From the IMG/VR virus record IMGVR_UViG_3300048032_000927, positions 51,246-115,245 of that record: a stretch of 64,000 nt of DNA. One strand, 5' to 3'. Both the position numbers and the translations under genes were made by a program. The DNA comes from a virus. Below the pieces are notes generated by a model. The model did no database searches. It had not been told where the DNA came from and saw only the letters and a program-made list of their open reading frames with translations. The stretch's first letter is position 1; each line of letters begins with the position of its first letter. Positions 8,621 to 16,289 of this stretch are shown here, piece by piece.

Positions 8621-9561
8621 AAGAAAGTAAAGTCTTTGTGGCCGGCCATAGAGGAATGGTCGGCTCTGCAGTATTAGATAATCTAAAATCAAAAGGCTAC
8701 AATAACATAGTAACAAAGACTAGAAATGAAGTAGATTTAACTAGTCAGCAAGATGTTGATGAATTATTTGGTAATGAAAGCATCGATTATGTTATTTTAT
8801 GTGCTGCTAAAGTTGGTGGTATATTAGCTAACAATACTTACAGGGGCGATTTCATATATGAAAATTTACAAATAGCCTCAAACATTATCAAGTCATCGCA
8901 AGTTCATGGTGTATCAAAATTAATCAACCTTGGATCTTCATGCATTTACCCAAGAGATGCAAAAATACCCATTAAGGAAGAATCGCTACTTACTGGTATA
9001 CTAGAAAAAACAAATGAGCCTTACGCTATCGCTAAAATAGCGGCGCTTAAAATGTGCGAAGCATTCAATACTCAATACGGTAGTAATTTTTATTCACTTA
9101 TGCCGTGCAATCTTTACGGTCCCCGAGATAATTTTGACCTTAAAACATCCCATGTTCTTCCGGCGTTTATTAATAAAGTTCATGCCGCAAAACTTTCGGG
9201 GCAAAAAGAAATAGAGGTCTGGGGTAGTGGCAAACCGTTAAGAGAATTTCTTTACGTAGATGATTTAGCTAGCGCAGTAATATATTGCTTAGAGAATATT
9301 GAAGCTAAAGATATATACGAGCAAGGAATATCTCACATTAACTGTGGGTCTGAAGACGAGGTTTCGATTTCTGAACTCATGTATATCATACAAGACGCCG
9401 TTAATTATAACGGTAAGATTGTCTTTGATAAAACGAAACCCGACGGAACCTTTCGGAAGAAAATGGATAACACAAGAATACAAAACCTAGGGTATAAAAA
9501 TACTACATCATTAGCAGATGGAATAAAAAAAACATATTCTTGGTTTAAAAATAATTTTTAA
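8617..9561 (+). CDS. fcl: GDP-L-fucose synthase
   Basis: 314 aa from GTG at 8617, overlapping the gmd stop (GTGA). Epimerises and reduces the Gmd product to GDP-L-fucose. AGHRGMVGSAV is the characteristic NADP motif; LCAAKVGGI, Ser107/108 in LGSSCIYP, and Tyr136/Lys140 in YAIAK match the catalytic residues of the E. coli enzyme, at nearly identical numbering. MPCNLYGPRDNF is also diagnostic. Together with gmd it supplies donor for the fucosyltransferase-like proteins in this window. Confidence 0.95.
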   Translation: MKESKVFVAGHRGMVGSAVLDNLKSKGYNNIVTKTRNEVDLTSQQDVDELFGNESIDYVILCAAKVGGILANNTYRGDFIYENLQIASNIIKSSQVHGVSKLINLGSSCIYPRDAKIPIKEESLLTGILEKTNEPYAIAKIAALKMCEAFNTQYGSNFYSLMPCNLYGPRDNFDLKTSHVLPAFINKVHAAKLSGQKEIEVWGSGKPLREFLYVDDLASAVIYCLENIEAKDIYEQGISHINCGSEDEVSISELMYIIQDAVNYNGKIVFDKTKPDGTFRKKMDNTRIQNLGYKNTTSLADGIKKTYSWFKNNF

Positions 9562-9581
9562 CAATTATAATCTAATTAATC

Positions 9582-9839
9582 ATGGCTACTAAAAGTAAAA
9601 AGCAAGAAAAAGCAGAAGCGACTGACGCTGAAGTTCAAAACGAAAACGCCGGAAAAACTTCTATAGTTTTTGACGATAAAGAATACTTCCTTGAAGATAT
9701 GACTCAAGAGCAGCAAGCTATCATCAGTCATATTAGCGACCTAGAAGGAAAGATTCAAAAGGCGCAATTCGACTTAAATCAGCATAACGTTGGTAAACAA
9801 GCGTTTGTTGACATGCTAAAAAAAGCTCTAGAAGCTTAA
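9582..9839 (+). CDS. Small conserved phage-type protein (DUF6447-like)
   Basis: 85 aa, no membrane segment. A charged, alanine-rich lead (residues 1-26) precedes VFDDKEYFLEDMTQEQQAIISHI and a predicted helix (DLEGKIQKAQFDLNQHNVG). This layout, 'short strand pair, then a helical hairpin with Q/A-rich heptads', resembles small DUF6447-type proteins of marine phages; the match is from memory of pattern only. Function unknown. A TATAAT at 9566-9571 lies 10 nt upstream of the start. Confidence 0.6.
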   Translation: MATKSKKQEKAEATDAEVQNENAGKTSIVFDDKEYFLEDMTQEQQAIISHISDLEGKIQKAQFDLNQHNVGKQAFVDMLKKALEA

Positions 9840-9855
9840 TTTTGTCTTTTTTTAC

Positions 9856-9864
9856 GTGTATAAT
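9856..9864 (+). promoter_or_regulatory. GTGTATAAT element
   Basis: GTGTATAAT ends 5 nt before the ATG at 9870. There is no recognisable -35 and no ribosome-binding site, so a transcript starting about 6-7 nt after this -10-like box would be leaderless. One of a recurring set in this window. Confidence 0.5.
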
Positions 9865-9869
9865 TCTGT

Positions 9870-10781
9870 ATGCGTAAAATAAAATCTCTAGTTACTGGTG
9901 GGGCTGGCTTCATAGGCAGTCATCTTGTTGAACGCCTGCTCAAAGCAGGGCACGAAGTCGTAGTGGTTGACGATGAGTCTTCTACTGCTAATTCAAATTT
10001 TAACTGGAGAGACGATACCGAGAATCATAAAGTTGACATTTGTGATTTCGATAAACTTGAACCTTTATTTAAAGGAGTAGATTTAGTTTTTCATTTAGCT
10101 GCAAGATCAAGAATACAGATTTGCGTCCAAGACCCTTCTGACGCAGTTAAAAATAATTCTCTCGGGACCGTTAATGTTTTGCAGTCTGCGAGATTAAACA
10201 AATGCAAGCGAGTAATGTTCGCAGGAACCTCCTCTTGCTATGGTTTAGCGAATCCTATTCCATTAACAGAGGATATGCCAAATGATTGTTTAAATCCATA
10301 TTCAGTCAGTAAAGCTAATTGTGAAGAATTATGCAAAATGTATACAAAGCTTTTTGGGCTTGAAACTGTACTCTTTAGATTTTTTAATGTTTATGGCGAG
10401 CGCCAACCCTTAAGCGGAGACTACGCTCCTGTTGTTGGTTTATTCTTTAGGCAAAAAGAAGCTGGCGAATCGATGACTGTAGTTGGAGACGGCCTTCAAA
10501 CTAGAGATTACACATATGTAAAAGATATAGCTGAAGCGATGTATCTGGCGGGCGAGTCTAAAAATAAAGAAATCATCGGAGAGCTTTTTAATCTAGGTAC
10601 AGGCAGAAATCATTCTGTGTTAGATATAGTTAAACTAGTGGAAGGCGAATATATACACATAGATGCAAGGCCGGGTGAAGCGCGAGAAACCTTAGCTGAT
10701 AATACAAAGGCAAAGGCTATGCTTAATTGGAGCCCTACTCAGATATTTGAAGATTGGGTAAAAAATAACAGGCCTCAATGA
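9870..10781 (+). CDS. NAD-dependent nucleotide-sugar epimerase (extended SDR)
   Basis: 303 aa. TGGAGFIGSHLVERLLKAG is the GxxGxxG NAD site, VVDDESS carries the NAD-selecting Asp, AGTSSCYG and NPYSVSKANCEE give Ser-Tyr-Lys catalysis, and RFFNVYGERQ is the substrate loop. DGLQTRDYTYVKDIAEA is the typical late SDR motif. Likely a UDP-sugar 4-epimerase or related dehydratase; the exact sugar is uncertain. Overlaps the next gene by 4 nt, so the two probably act on one pathway. Confidence 0.8.
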   Translation: MRKIKSLVTGGAGFIGSHLVERLLKAGHEVVVVDDESSTANSNFNWRDDTENHKVDICDFDKLEPLFKGVDLVFHLAARSRIQICVQDPSDAVKNNSLGTVNVLQSARLNKCKRVMFAGTSSCYGLANPIPLTEDMPNDCLNPYSVSKANCEELCKMYTKLFGLETVLFRFFNVYGERQPLSGDYAPVVGLFFRQKEAGESMTVVGDGLQTRDYTYVKDIAEAMYLAGESKNKEIIGELFNLGTGRNHSVLDIVKLVEGEYIHIDARPGEARETLADNTKAKAMLNWSPTQIFEDWVKNNRPQ

Positions 10782-11608
10782 AAATCGGCGTAATCGGTAA
10801 CGGGTTTGTTGGTTCCGCAATTGCGAACGGATTCATTAATTATGACACAAAAGTCTTTGACAAGAATCCGGACATCTCAAAAAACTCGCTAGAAGAAGTA
10901 TTATCTCAGGATTTTGTTTTCGTTTCTGTGCCGACTCCAATGAAGGATGCTATGGGTGCAGATTGCAATCTTTCAATAATAGAGTCTTGCTTTAATGAGG
11001 TAGAATCCTTGGGTTCAAACGCTGTTTTTATCATCAAATCTACTGTTCCAATAGGTACGACCAAATCCTTGCAGCGTAAACATAAAAACTTAAAGATAAT
11101 ACATTCGCCTGAATTCCTAACTGCTAAATTTGCTAAAGAAGATTTCATTAATGCTGATAGGCATATCATTGGATATACAAACAAGAAATCAATCGGCGAA
11201 AAAGCGATTAAACTTTTCAACAAAGCATTCCCAAATATACAAACAGTATTAATGAAAAGCGATGAATCTGAATCTGTTAAATATATTGCGAATTGTTTCT
11301 TTGCCACCAAGGTTAGTTTTTTTAATGAAGTATATTGTTTAATCGAAAAGCTTGGCCTTGACTGGCATTCAATTATTAACGGAGTTATCAGCGACAAAAG
11401 AATAGGTCAATCGCACTTTCAAGTTCCTGGCCATGATGGAGACAAGGGTTTCGGCGGAACTTGTTTCCCCAAGGATATCAATGCCTTAATTAAAACTTTT
11501 GAAAAAAATGGATTAGACCCTAAATTATTAACGGCGGCTTGGGATGTAAACCTCAATGTAAGAAGTGACTTAGATTGGGCTAGATCAGAATCTGCGGTCA
11601 AAAAATAG
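10778..11608 (+). CDS. Short UDP-glucose/GDP-mannose 6-dehydrogenase-like protein
   Basis: 276 aa. N-terminal KIGVIGNGFVGSAIANGF is the NAD site; SVPTPM, IIKSTVPIGTT and HSPEFLT are family signatures; Cys229 in GFGGTCFPKD is the catalytic nucleophile of nucleotide-sugar dehydrogenases. Full-length enzymes are about 390-450 aa and end in a UDP-binding domain; here the protein stops about 47 residues after the catalytic Cys, so that domain is missing. It could make UDP-glucuronate with a partner or bind a different substrate. Similar short forms may be a phage or marine subfamily. Confidence 0.75.
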   Translation: MKIGVIGNGFVGSAIANGFINYDTKVFDKNPDISKNSLEEVLSQDFVFVSVPTPMKDAMGADCNLSIIESCFNEVESLGSNAVFIIKSTVPIGTTKSLQRKHKNLKIIHSPEFLTAKFAKEDFINADRHIIGYTNKKSIGEKAIKLFNKAFPNIQTVLMKSDESESVKYIANCFFATKVSFFNEVYCLIEKLGLDWHSIINGVISDKRIGQSHFQVPGHDGDKGFGGTCFPKDINALIKTFEKNGLDPKLLTAAWDVNLNVRSDLDWARSESAVKK

Positions 11609-11649
11609 ATTGTTAATAACTCAGCAAGGATTGTTCTTGCAATACACAA

Positions 11650-11672
11650 TTTTCTATGTTATCATAGGAAAA
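11650..11672 (+). terminator. Possible terminator after glycan block A
   Basis: TTTCTATG-TTAT-CATAG(G)AAA forms a short AT-rich hairpin and a T-run (about 11687-11695) follows after some spacing. It is weak and not classically placed, but it lies between two transcription units. The rest of 11609-11728 holds only the nrdA promoter. Confidence 0.25.
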
Positions 11673-11693
11673 TCAGTCAAATATTTATTTTTT

Positions 11694-11722
11694 TTGAAAT
11701 CCCAAATACCCCTGTGTAAAAT
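11694..11722 (+). promoter_or_regulatory. Promoter of nrdA, predicted leaderless
   Basis: TTGAAA (11694-11699), a 17-nt spacer, and TAAAAT (11717-11722) embedded in GTGTAAAAT (from 11714). Exactly 6 nt separate the -10 from ATG at 11729, and there is no Shine-Dalgarno sequence, so transcription would begin at or next to the start codon. Confidence 0.6.
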
Positions 11723-11728
11723 AGCTTC

Positions 11729-14203
11729 ATGGACATAAAAGTTAAGAAAAGAAATGGTCGCCTAGAAAACTTCGAAGTAGATAAAATCAACGCAAGCGCC
11801 CAAAGAGCATGCGAAGAAATAGAGGACGTTTCAGCGAGTGAAATAGTTCTCGACGCCCAACTTCAACTATTCGATAAAATTACCACAAAAGAGATAGATC
11901 AAGCTCTTATTTTGTCGGCCAGAGAGAAAATCGAAAAAGAACCAAACTATTCTTTCGCTGCAGCAAGGCTTTTATTGAATTGTCTATACAAGGAGGTTTT
12001 CAAAGAAGGCGTTGATTCTGACGCATTCAGACTACAATACAGAAAAAGCTTTATACAAAACATTAAAAAACTAGTTAAACAAAATAGACTAGATAAAAGA
12101 CTACTAGATTTTGATTTAAATAAATTATCAGAAGCAATAAAAATCAGGAGAGATAAAGATTTCAAATACTTAGGTATACAAATATTATTTGATAGATATC
12201 TCCTTAGATCTGAAGATAAAATCATGGAAACTCCTCAGGCTTTCTGGATGAGGGTTGCGATGGGATTATCTATTAATGAAGAAAATAAAGAAGAAAAAGC
12301 TATAGAGTTCTACAATCTCTTTAGTCAGTTCTTATACACTCCCTCTACCCCTACCCTTTTTAACAGTGGAACTACTCACTCACAGCTTAGTTCTTGCTAC
12401 CTTAATACTTTTGATGATAGTATTGACGGCATTTTTGACGGCGCTTGGCAAGAAGCTCGAAAATCAAAGTACGCCGGTGGCCTTGGCCTTGATGTTACCC
12501 CTTTTCGTTCTACAGGTTCTCATATTCAAGGAACTAACGGTATATCTAGCGGCTTGGTGCCTTGGCTTAAAATATACAACGATTTACTGGTAGCAGTTAA
12601 TCAGGGCGGGAAGAGGCCCGGAGCAGGGTGCGCTTACTTAGAGCCTTGGCATTTAGACTTTGAAGATTTCTTGAACTTACGCAGAAATACCGGAGACGAT
12701 AGGTTGCGCTGTCATGATATGAATACAGCCGCTTGGATTCCTGACGAGTTCATGCGTCGCGTTGAGAGTGAAGATGTCTGGTACTTTTTTGACCCAAAAG
12801 ATACCGAAAATGAAGATGGAAAAAATCTTCACGATCTTTTTGGCAAAGATTTCGACGATCACTACAATAAAATGTGTGATGCAGCAGAAGAAGGTTTGAT
12901 TAAGAACTATAGGATAATACCTGCAAAAGAATTATGGAAAAAGATGTTGAAAGTATTATTCGAAACCTCTCACCCTTGGAACACATTCAAAGATCCTTGT
13001 AACATAAGGTATACAAATCAACATGAAGGTACTGTTCATAGCTCTAACCTTTGTACTGAAATCACGCTTCATACCAAAGCATCTAAGTATGAAGAAGGAG
13101 AAAAAACAGAAATTGGAGAAACGGCAGTATGTAATTTAGGTTCAATTAATTTATTTAATCATTTAATTCAAAAGCAAGCTCATGGAGGGTCAGGATGGGC
13201 TATTGATTATGACAAACTAAAGTCTACTATTCATACAGCTATAAGGATACTCGATAATGTAATAGATATAAACTTTTACCCAACCAAAGAGGCTGCTAAT
13301 TCAAATCTGCGCAACAGACCTATTGGCTTAGGCATGATGGGCACACATGATGTTTGCCACAAGTTAAACATAAATATAGATAGCGAAGAAGCGGTTAAAT
13401 TTAGCAATAAGTTGTTTGAGTTTTATTCTCATCATGCTATTTACGCAAGTTCTATACTAGCTAAAGAAAAAGGAAAATACGAAACCTATGAAGGTTCTTT
13501 ATGGAGTCAAAATATACTACCCATCGACTCTTATAACAATTTAACTTCATACCGAGATAAAACAAGGCAATTCTCCACAGGCAAAGGTGAGTCATTGGAA
13601 TCTTGGGCTAAAGTTCGCGAGCACATTAAAGAGTTTGGCATGAGAAACTCTAATGTTATGGCTATTGCTCCCACCGCAACTATTGGTTACATTAACGGAG
13701 TAGAGCAAAGTATTGAGCCAAACTTTTCAGTGCTATTTGTTTACGAAAATAAAAGTGGAAACTTTTACATAACAAATCAACATTTCGTAAATGACATGAA
13801 AGAAAGAGGGTTATGGTCTTCAGAAATTGCGGCTATGGTCAAAGGTGCAGATGGAGATCTTTCTTTACTAAACGGCGCTATACCAGAAGATTTGAAGCAA
13901 AAGTACTGCACCGCTTTTGATAGAGATATGTTAAAACTTGTTGATTGTAATGCGGCTCGGCAAAAATGGGTTGACCAAGCAATAAGCTTCAATTTATACA
14001 ATAAAACGACATCCCTGAAATATTTGAATGATATTTACATATCTTGCTGGAAAGCTGGGCTAAAAACTACTTACTATTTAAGAAATAGAGCGGCGAGTAA
14101 AATTGAAAAATCTACAGGATCAGAAACTTCAGAAACCGCAGAACAATCAGCTTGCAGCATAGAGGCAATGAAAAATGGGGGAACTTGCGAAAGTTGTCAG
14201 TAA
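11729..14203 (+). CDS. nrdA: Ribonucleoside-diphosphate reductase large subunit
   Basis: 824 aa, full length for class I NrdA. Reduces ribonucleotides to deoxyribonucleotides for phage DNA synthesis. Residues 1-95 form an ATP-cone (VKKRNGRLENFEVDKI...), implying dATP feedback. Catalytic residues are visible: Cys223 (SSCYL), Asn440-Cys442-Glu444 (NLCTEI), Cys468 (AVCNLGSINL) and the C-terminal shuttle pair Cys820/Cys823 (GGTCESCQ). ATIGYINGVEQSIEP holds the radical-transfer region. The radical-generating partner is encoded 1 kb downstream and is unusual. Confidence 0.96.
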   Translation: MDIKVKKRNGRLENFEVDKINASAQRACEEIEDVSASEIVLDAQLQLFDKITTKEIDQALILSAREKIEKEPNYSFAAARLLLNCLYKEVFKEGVDSDAFRLQYRKSFIQNIKKLVKQNRLDKRLLDFDLNKLSEAIKIRRDKDFKYLGIQILFDRYLLRSEDKIMETPQAFWMRVAMGLSINEENKEEKAIEFYNLFSQFLYTPSTPTLFNSGTTHSQLSSCYLNTFDDSIDGIFDGAWQEARKSKYAGGLGLDVTPFRSTGSHIQGTNGISSGLVPWLKIYNDLLVAVNQGGKRPGAGCAYLEPWHLDFEDFLNLRRNTGDDRLRCHDMNTAAWIPDEFMRRVESEDVWYFFDPKDTENEDGKNLHDLFGKDFDDHYNKMCDAAEEGLIKNYRIIPAKELWKKMLKVLFETSHPWNTFKDPCNIRYTNQHEGTVHSSNLCTEITLHTKASKYEEGEKTEIGETAVCNLGSINLFNHLIQKQAHGGSGWAIDYDKLKSTIHTAIRILDNVIDINFYPTKEAANSNLRNRPIGLGMMGTHDVCHKLNINIDSEEAVKFSNKLFEFYSHHAIYASSILAKEKGKYETYEGSLWSQNILPIDSYNNLTSYRDKTRQFSTGKGESLESWAKVREHIKEFGMRNSNVMAIAPTATIGYINGVEQSIEPNFSVLFVYENKSGNFYITNQHFVNDMKERGLWSSEIAAMVKGADGDLSLLNGAIPEDLKQKYCTAFDRDMLKLVDCNAARQKWVDQAISFNLYNKTTSLKYLNDIYISCWKAGLKTTYYLRNRAASKIEKSTGSETSETAEQSACSIEAMKNGGTCESCQ

Positions 14204-14606
14204 ATATTCGGCGGGGGTAGCTATACTCTATGGCTCGTCTATCTTGTTGGCAAAAAGATGCGAGTTCTGCAATATTACAGGCAAAAAAGTATCATTCCCA
14301 GGCTACTGGTCTATATTTGCGGGGGCAATGGATAAAGGAGAATCCCCTACTGAATGCGCATCTAGAGAGCTTTTTGAAGAGACTAAAATATCAGTAAACC
14401 CAAATGATCTTAATTTTCTCTCAACGAAGGAAAATTCTCATGGACTACTACATATTTACTCTTTTGATACAGATCAATTACTTATACCTGAATTAAATTT
14501 TGAGCATACTCAATTCGGTTGGTTTAATATAAATGAATTAGATTCTTTTACTGACAAAATAGACATAGAACTAATGCAGCTAATAATAGATAACAAATAT
14601 AAATAA
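14175..14606 (+). CDS. Nudix hydrolase
   Basis: 143 aa, overlapping the 3' end of nrdA by 29 nt in another frame. The Nudix box is complete: GAMDKGESPTECASRELFEE followed by TKI, matching Gx5Ex7REUxEExGU except for Thr in place of the box's final Gly, with metal-binding glutamates. GYWSIFAG before it is the usual lead strand. Nudix enzymes cleave nucleoside diphosphates linked to another group (oxidised dNTPs, NDP-sugars, ADP-ribose); placement between nrdA and nrdB favours nucleotide-pool housekeeping. Confidence 0.88.
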   Translation: MGELAKVVSKYSAGVAILYGSSILLAKRCEFCNITGKKVSFPGYWSIFAGAMDKGESPTECASRELFEETKISVNPNDLNFLSTKENSHGLLHIYSFDTDQLLIPELNFEHTQFGWFNINELDSFTDKIDIELMQLIIDNKYK

Positions 14607-14614
14607 TTTTTTTT

Positions 14615-14623
14615 GTGTAATCT
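14615..14623 (+). promoter_or_regulatory. GTGTAATCT element
   Basis: GTGTAATCT ends 6 nt before the GTG start at 14630; no -35 or Shine-Dalgarno is visible. Same architecture as the elements before 11729 and 44826. Confidence 0.45.
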
Positions 14624-14629
14624 ATAGGC

Positions 14630-14944
14630 GTGAACCTCATTATAGAAGCGCCTCTCTGCGAACCGCCTAGCGAAATTTCTTCGTTTAGAGATATCACACT
14701 GTACGGAAAAACCTTTGTTTTTGAAGATATTGTTCTTCTTTGTCAAAAAGGTACTCGTTCTTTTTACTGGAATTGGTTAAAAGCTCACGGTGCGCATGAC
14801 TTCGTTTCCTACTTAGCTTCAGATCATGAGACAATAGAAGGATTACTAATGCACAGTGAGAGAGGAGACTTTGTGGTAGATAGAATAAATACTGTTAACC
14901 TAAACAAAATAATATGTTTTTTTGAAAAATTAAGATTGCTATGA
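14630..14944 (+). CDS. Hypothetical protein in the nrd cluster
   Basis: 104 aa from GTG. No family recognised. It is soluble, with SFRDITLYGKTFVFEDIVLL then TRSFYWNWLKAHGAHDF, suggesting a small alpha/beta fold. It overlaps the next gene by ATGA and follows a GTGTAnnnT element, which supports it as a real translated gene. Role in nucleotide metabolism is possible only by position. Confidence 0.6.
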   Translation: MNLIIEAPLCEPPSEISSFRDITLYGKTFVFEDIVLLCQKGTRSFYWNWLKAHGAHDFVSYLASDHETIEGLLMHSERGDFVVDRINTVNLNKIICFFEKLRLL

Positions 14945-15216
14945 ATATAAAAGTTTTATTTACTGTCGTGATGTGTTTATTTGTTGGTAATTGTGCTACT
15001 CAAAAACACGTAAATCAATCCTCTTATCATGGTTTATCCGCTGCGGCAAAACCAACCGCTTCATTAAAAGACTCAACGCCTCAATCTAGTATTGAAATAA
15101 ATACAGAAGCTCCACTTCATGCGATAAGCTGGATAGTTGGTGGAATATTTTTATTCTGCTTGACTAATGGAGTAAGTATTTACCTTTATTCTAGGTATAA
15201 AAAAAATAAAAACTGA
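14941..15216 (+). CDS. Small envelope protein: signal/lipoprotein-like N-terminus, C-terminal membrane helix
   Basis: 91 aa. MNIKVLFTVVMCLFVGNCATQK looks like a lipoprotein signal peptide with a lipobox-like VGNC (Asn at -1 is atypical). A Ser/Thr/Pro-rich middle follows, and residues about 60-81 (AISWIVGGIFLFCLTNGVSI) form a transmembrane helix ending in basic residues YSRYKKNKN. Two membrane anchors on a short linker are compatible with a spanin-like or host-envelope protein, but nothing proves it. Overlaps the upstream gene by 4 nt. Confidence 0.6.
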   Translation: MNIKVLFTVVMCLFVGNCATQKHVNQSSYHGLSAAAKPTASLKDSTPQSSIEINTEAPLHAISWIVGGIFLFCLTNGVSIYLYSRYKKNKN

Positions 15217-15218
15217 TC

Positions 15219-15247
15219 TTGACTTTGGTTTAGTTTCGTAGTATTAT
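15219..15247 (+). promoter_or_regulatory. Consensus promoter of nrdB, predicted leaderless
   Basis: TTGACT (15219-15224), 17 nt, TATTAT (15242-15247), then exactly 6 nt to ATG at 15254. No Shine-Dalgarno fits in the gap. One of the clearest promoters in the window. Confidence 0.75.
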
Positions 15248-15252
15248 ACTAC
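15238..15252. repeat. Palindrome overlapping the nrdB -10 box
   Basis: GTAGTAT-T-ATACTAC, perfect 7-bp arms, covers the -10 and the predicted start point. It is positioned like a repressor operator. It does not look like a NrdR box. Confidence 0.4.
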
Positions 15253-15253
15253 T

Positions 15254-16267
15254 ATGTCAGATAAAAATGGTCAACTTCTATCTCAAAATATCGCCGGTGT
15301 AAATCGAATCTTGCCTCATAAGCATAAGTATGCATGGGATCTATTCCTAAAAAGTTGTGCAAACAATTGGATGCCTACAGAGATTTCTATGCAAAACGAT
15401 ATTAATCAATGGAAAAATAATGAAATCACAGAAGACGAAAAACTCTTGGTCAAGCGTTGTTTGGGCTTTTTTGCTGGAAGCGAGTCTCTCGTTGGTAATA
15501 ACTTGCTTCTTTCTGCTTTTAGATATATTACTGACGCTGAATGCCGCCAATATATTTTGCGCCAAGCATTTGAAGAGAGTCTTCACAATCTTACGATAGT
15601 ATACGTTTGTGATAGCTTAGATCTGGATATTGATGAAGTTTTTACTGCTTACGAAACTATCCCTAGTATCAAAGCTAAAGATGACTTTCTTATGGGTATA
15701 ACTGATGATCTTAGCCGCCAAGATTTCGATCCCACAACGACACAAGGGAAGCAAGAAATACTTAGGAATTTCTTAACTTATTGGATTGTCTGCGAGGGTA
15801 CATTCTTTTTTAGCGGTTTCGCTATGCTTCTTGCTTTAGGCAGGCAAAACAAGCTTCAAGGTATTTCTGATCAAATTAAATATACATTAAGAGATGAAAG
15901 TTCCCATATTGCCTTTGGAACTTATTTAATTAATACATTGATCGAGCAAAATCCAGAAATCTGGACAGAAGAAATACAAAATGAATTTATCGAGCATATG
16001 AAAAAAGCCGTAGAGCTAGAGATAGCATATGCGAAAGATGTATTACCAACAGGTATATTAGGATTAAATTCGGAGATGTTTGTTGATTATATGTATTATA
16101 TTGGCAACAGAAGGCTTGAGGCTATTGGTTTAGATTACAGGTTTCCTAGTGATAAAAATCCGTTTCCTTGGCTGGGAGAAGTAGTTGACGTTCAGGCTAT
16201 GGGCAACTTTTTTGAAAGAAGAGTTAGGGAATACCAACAAAGCGGATCTTTAGAAGACGATTTCTGA
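15254..16267 (+). CDS. nrdB: Ribonucleotide reductase small subunit, class Ic-like (no radical tyrosine)
   Basis: 337 aa. Metal ligands are all identifiable: Glu77 (GSESLVGNN), Glu108 and His111 (EESLHN), Glu181 (CEGTFFF), Glu215 and His218 (DESSH). In standard NrdB the radical tyrosine lies four residues after the first ligand His; here that position (115) is Ile, in HNLTIVYVCDSL. The first ligand is Glu, not Asp. Both features, and long similarity (CANNWMPTEI, LGFFAGSESLVGNN, ILRQAFEES, NPFPWL), match the Chlamydia trachomatis class Ic subunit, which uses a Mn/Fe centre in place of a tyrosyl radical. Cofactor type is inference. Confidence 0.93.
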   Translation: MSDKNGQLLSQNIAGVNRILPHKHKYAWDLFLKSCANNWMPTEISMQNDINQWKNNEITEDEKLLVKRCLGFFAGSESLVGNNLLLSAFRYITDAECRQYILRQAFEESLHNLTIVYVCDSLDLDIDEVFTAYETIPSIKAKDDFLMGITDDLSRQDFDPTTTQGKQEILRNFLTYWIVCEGTFFFSGFAMLLALGRQNKLQGISDQIKYTLRDESSHIAFGTYLINTLIEQNPEIWTEEIQNEFIEHMKKAVELEIAYAKDVLPTGILGLNSEMFVDYMYYIGNRRLEAIGLDYRFPSDKNPFPWLGEVVDVQAMGNFFERRVREYQQSGSLEDDF

Positions 16268-16273
16268 TCTTTA

Positions 16274-16282
16274 GTGTAATAT
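16274..16282 (+). promoter_or_regulatory. GTGTAATAT element
   Basis: GTGTAATAT ends 7 nt before the GTG start at 16290. It begins 7 nt after the nrdB stop. No -35 or ribosome site is evident. Confidence 0.45.
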
Positions 16283-16289
16283 ATACGTA

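Noticed and set aside
10906-11397. 163-codon minus-strand frame opposite the UDP-glucose dehydrogenase-like gene
   Set aside because: The plus strand encodes a recognisable enzyme with catalytic motifs; the antisense frame has no start signal or family pattern.
666-11608. Bacterial O-antigen or capsule locus on a chromosome
   Set aside because: No Wzx, Wzy, Wzz, ABC exporter or initiating transferase is present, and the block is continuous with phage replication and fibre genes in the same style of overlapping genes.
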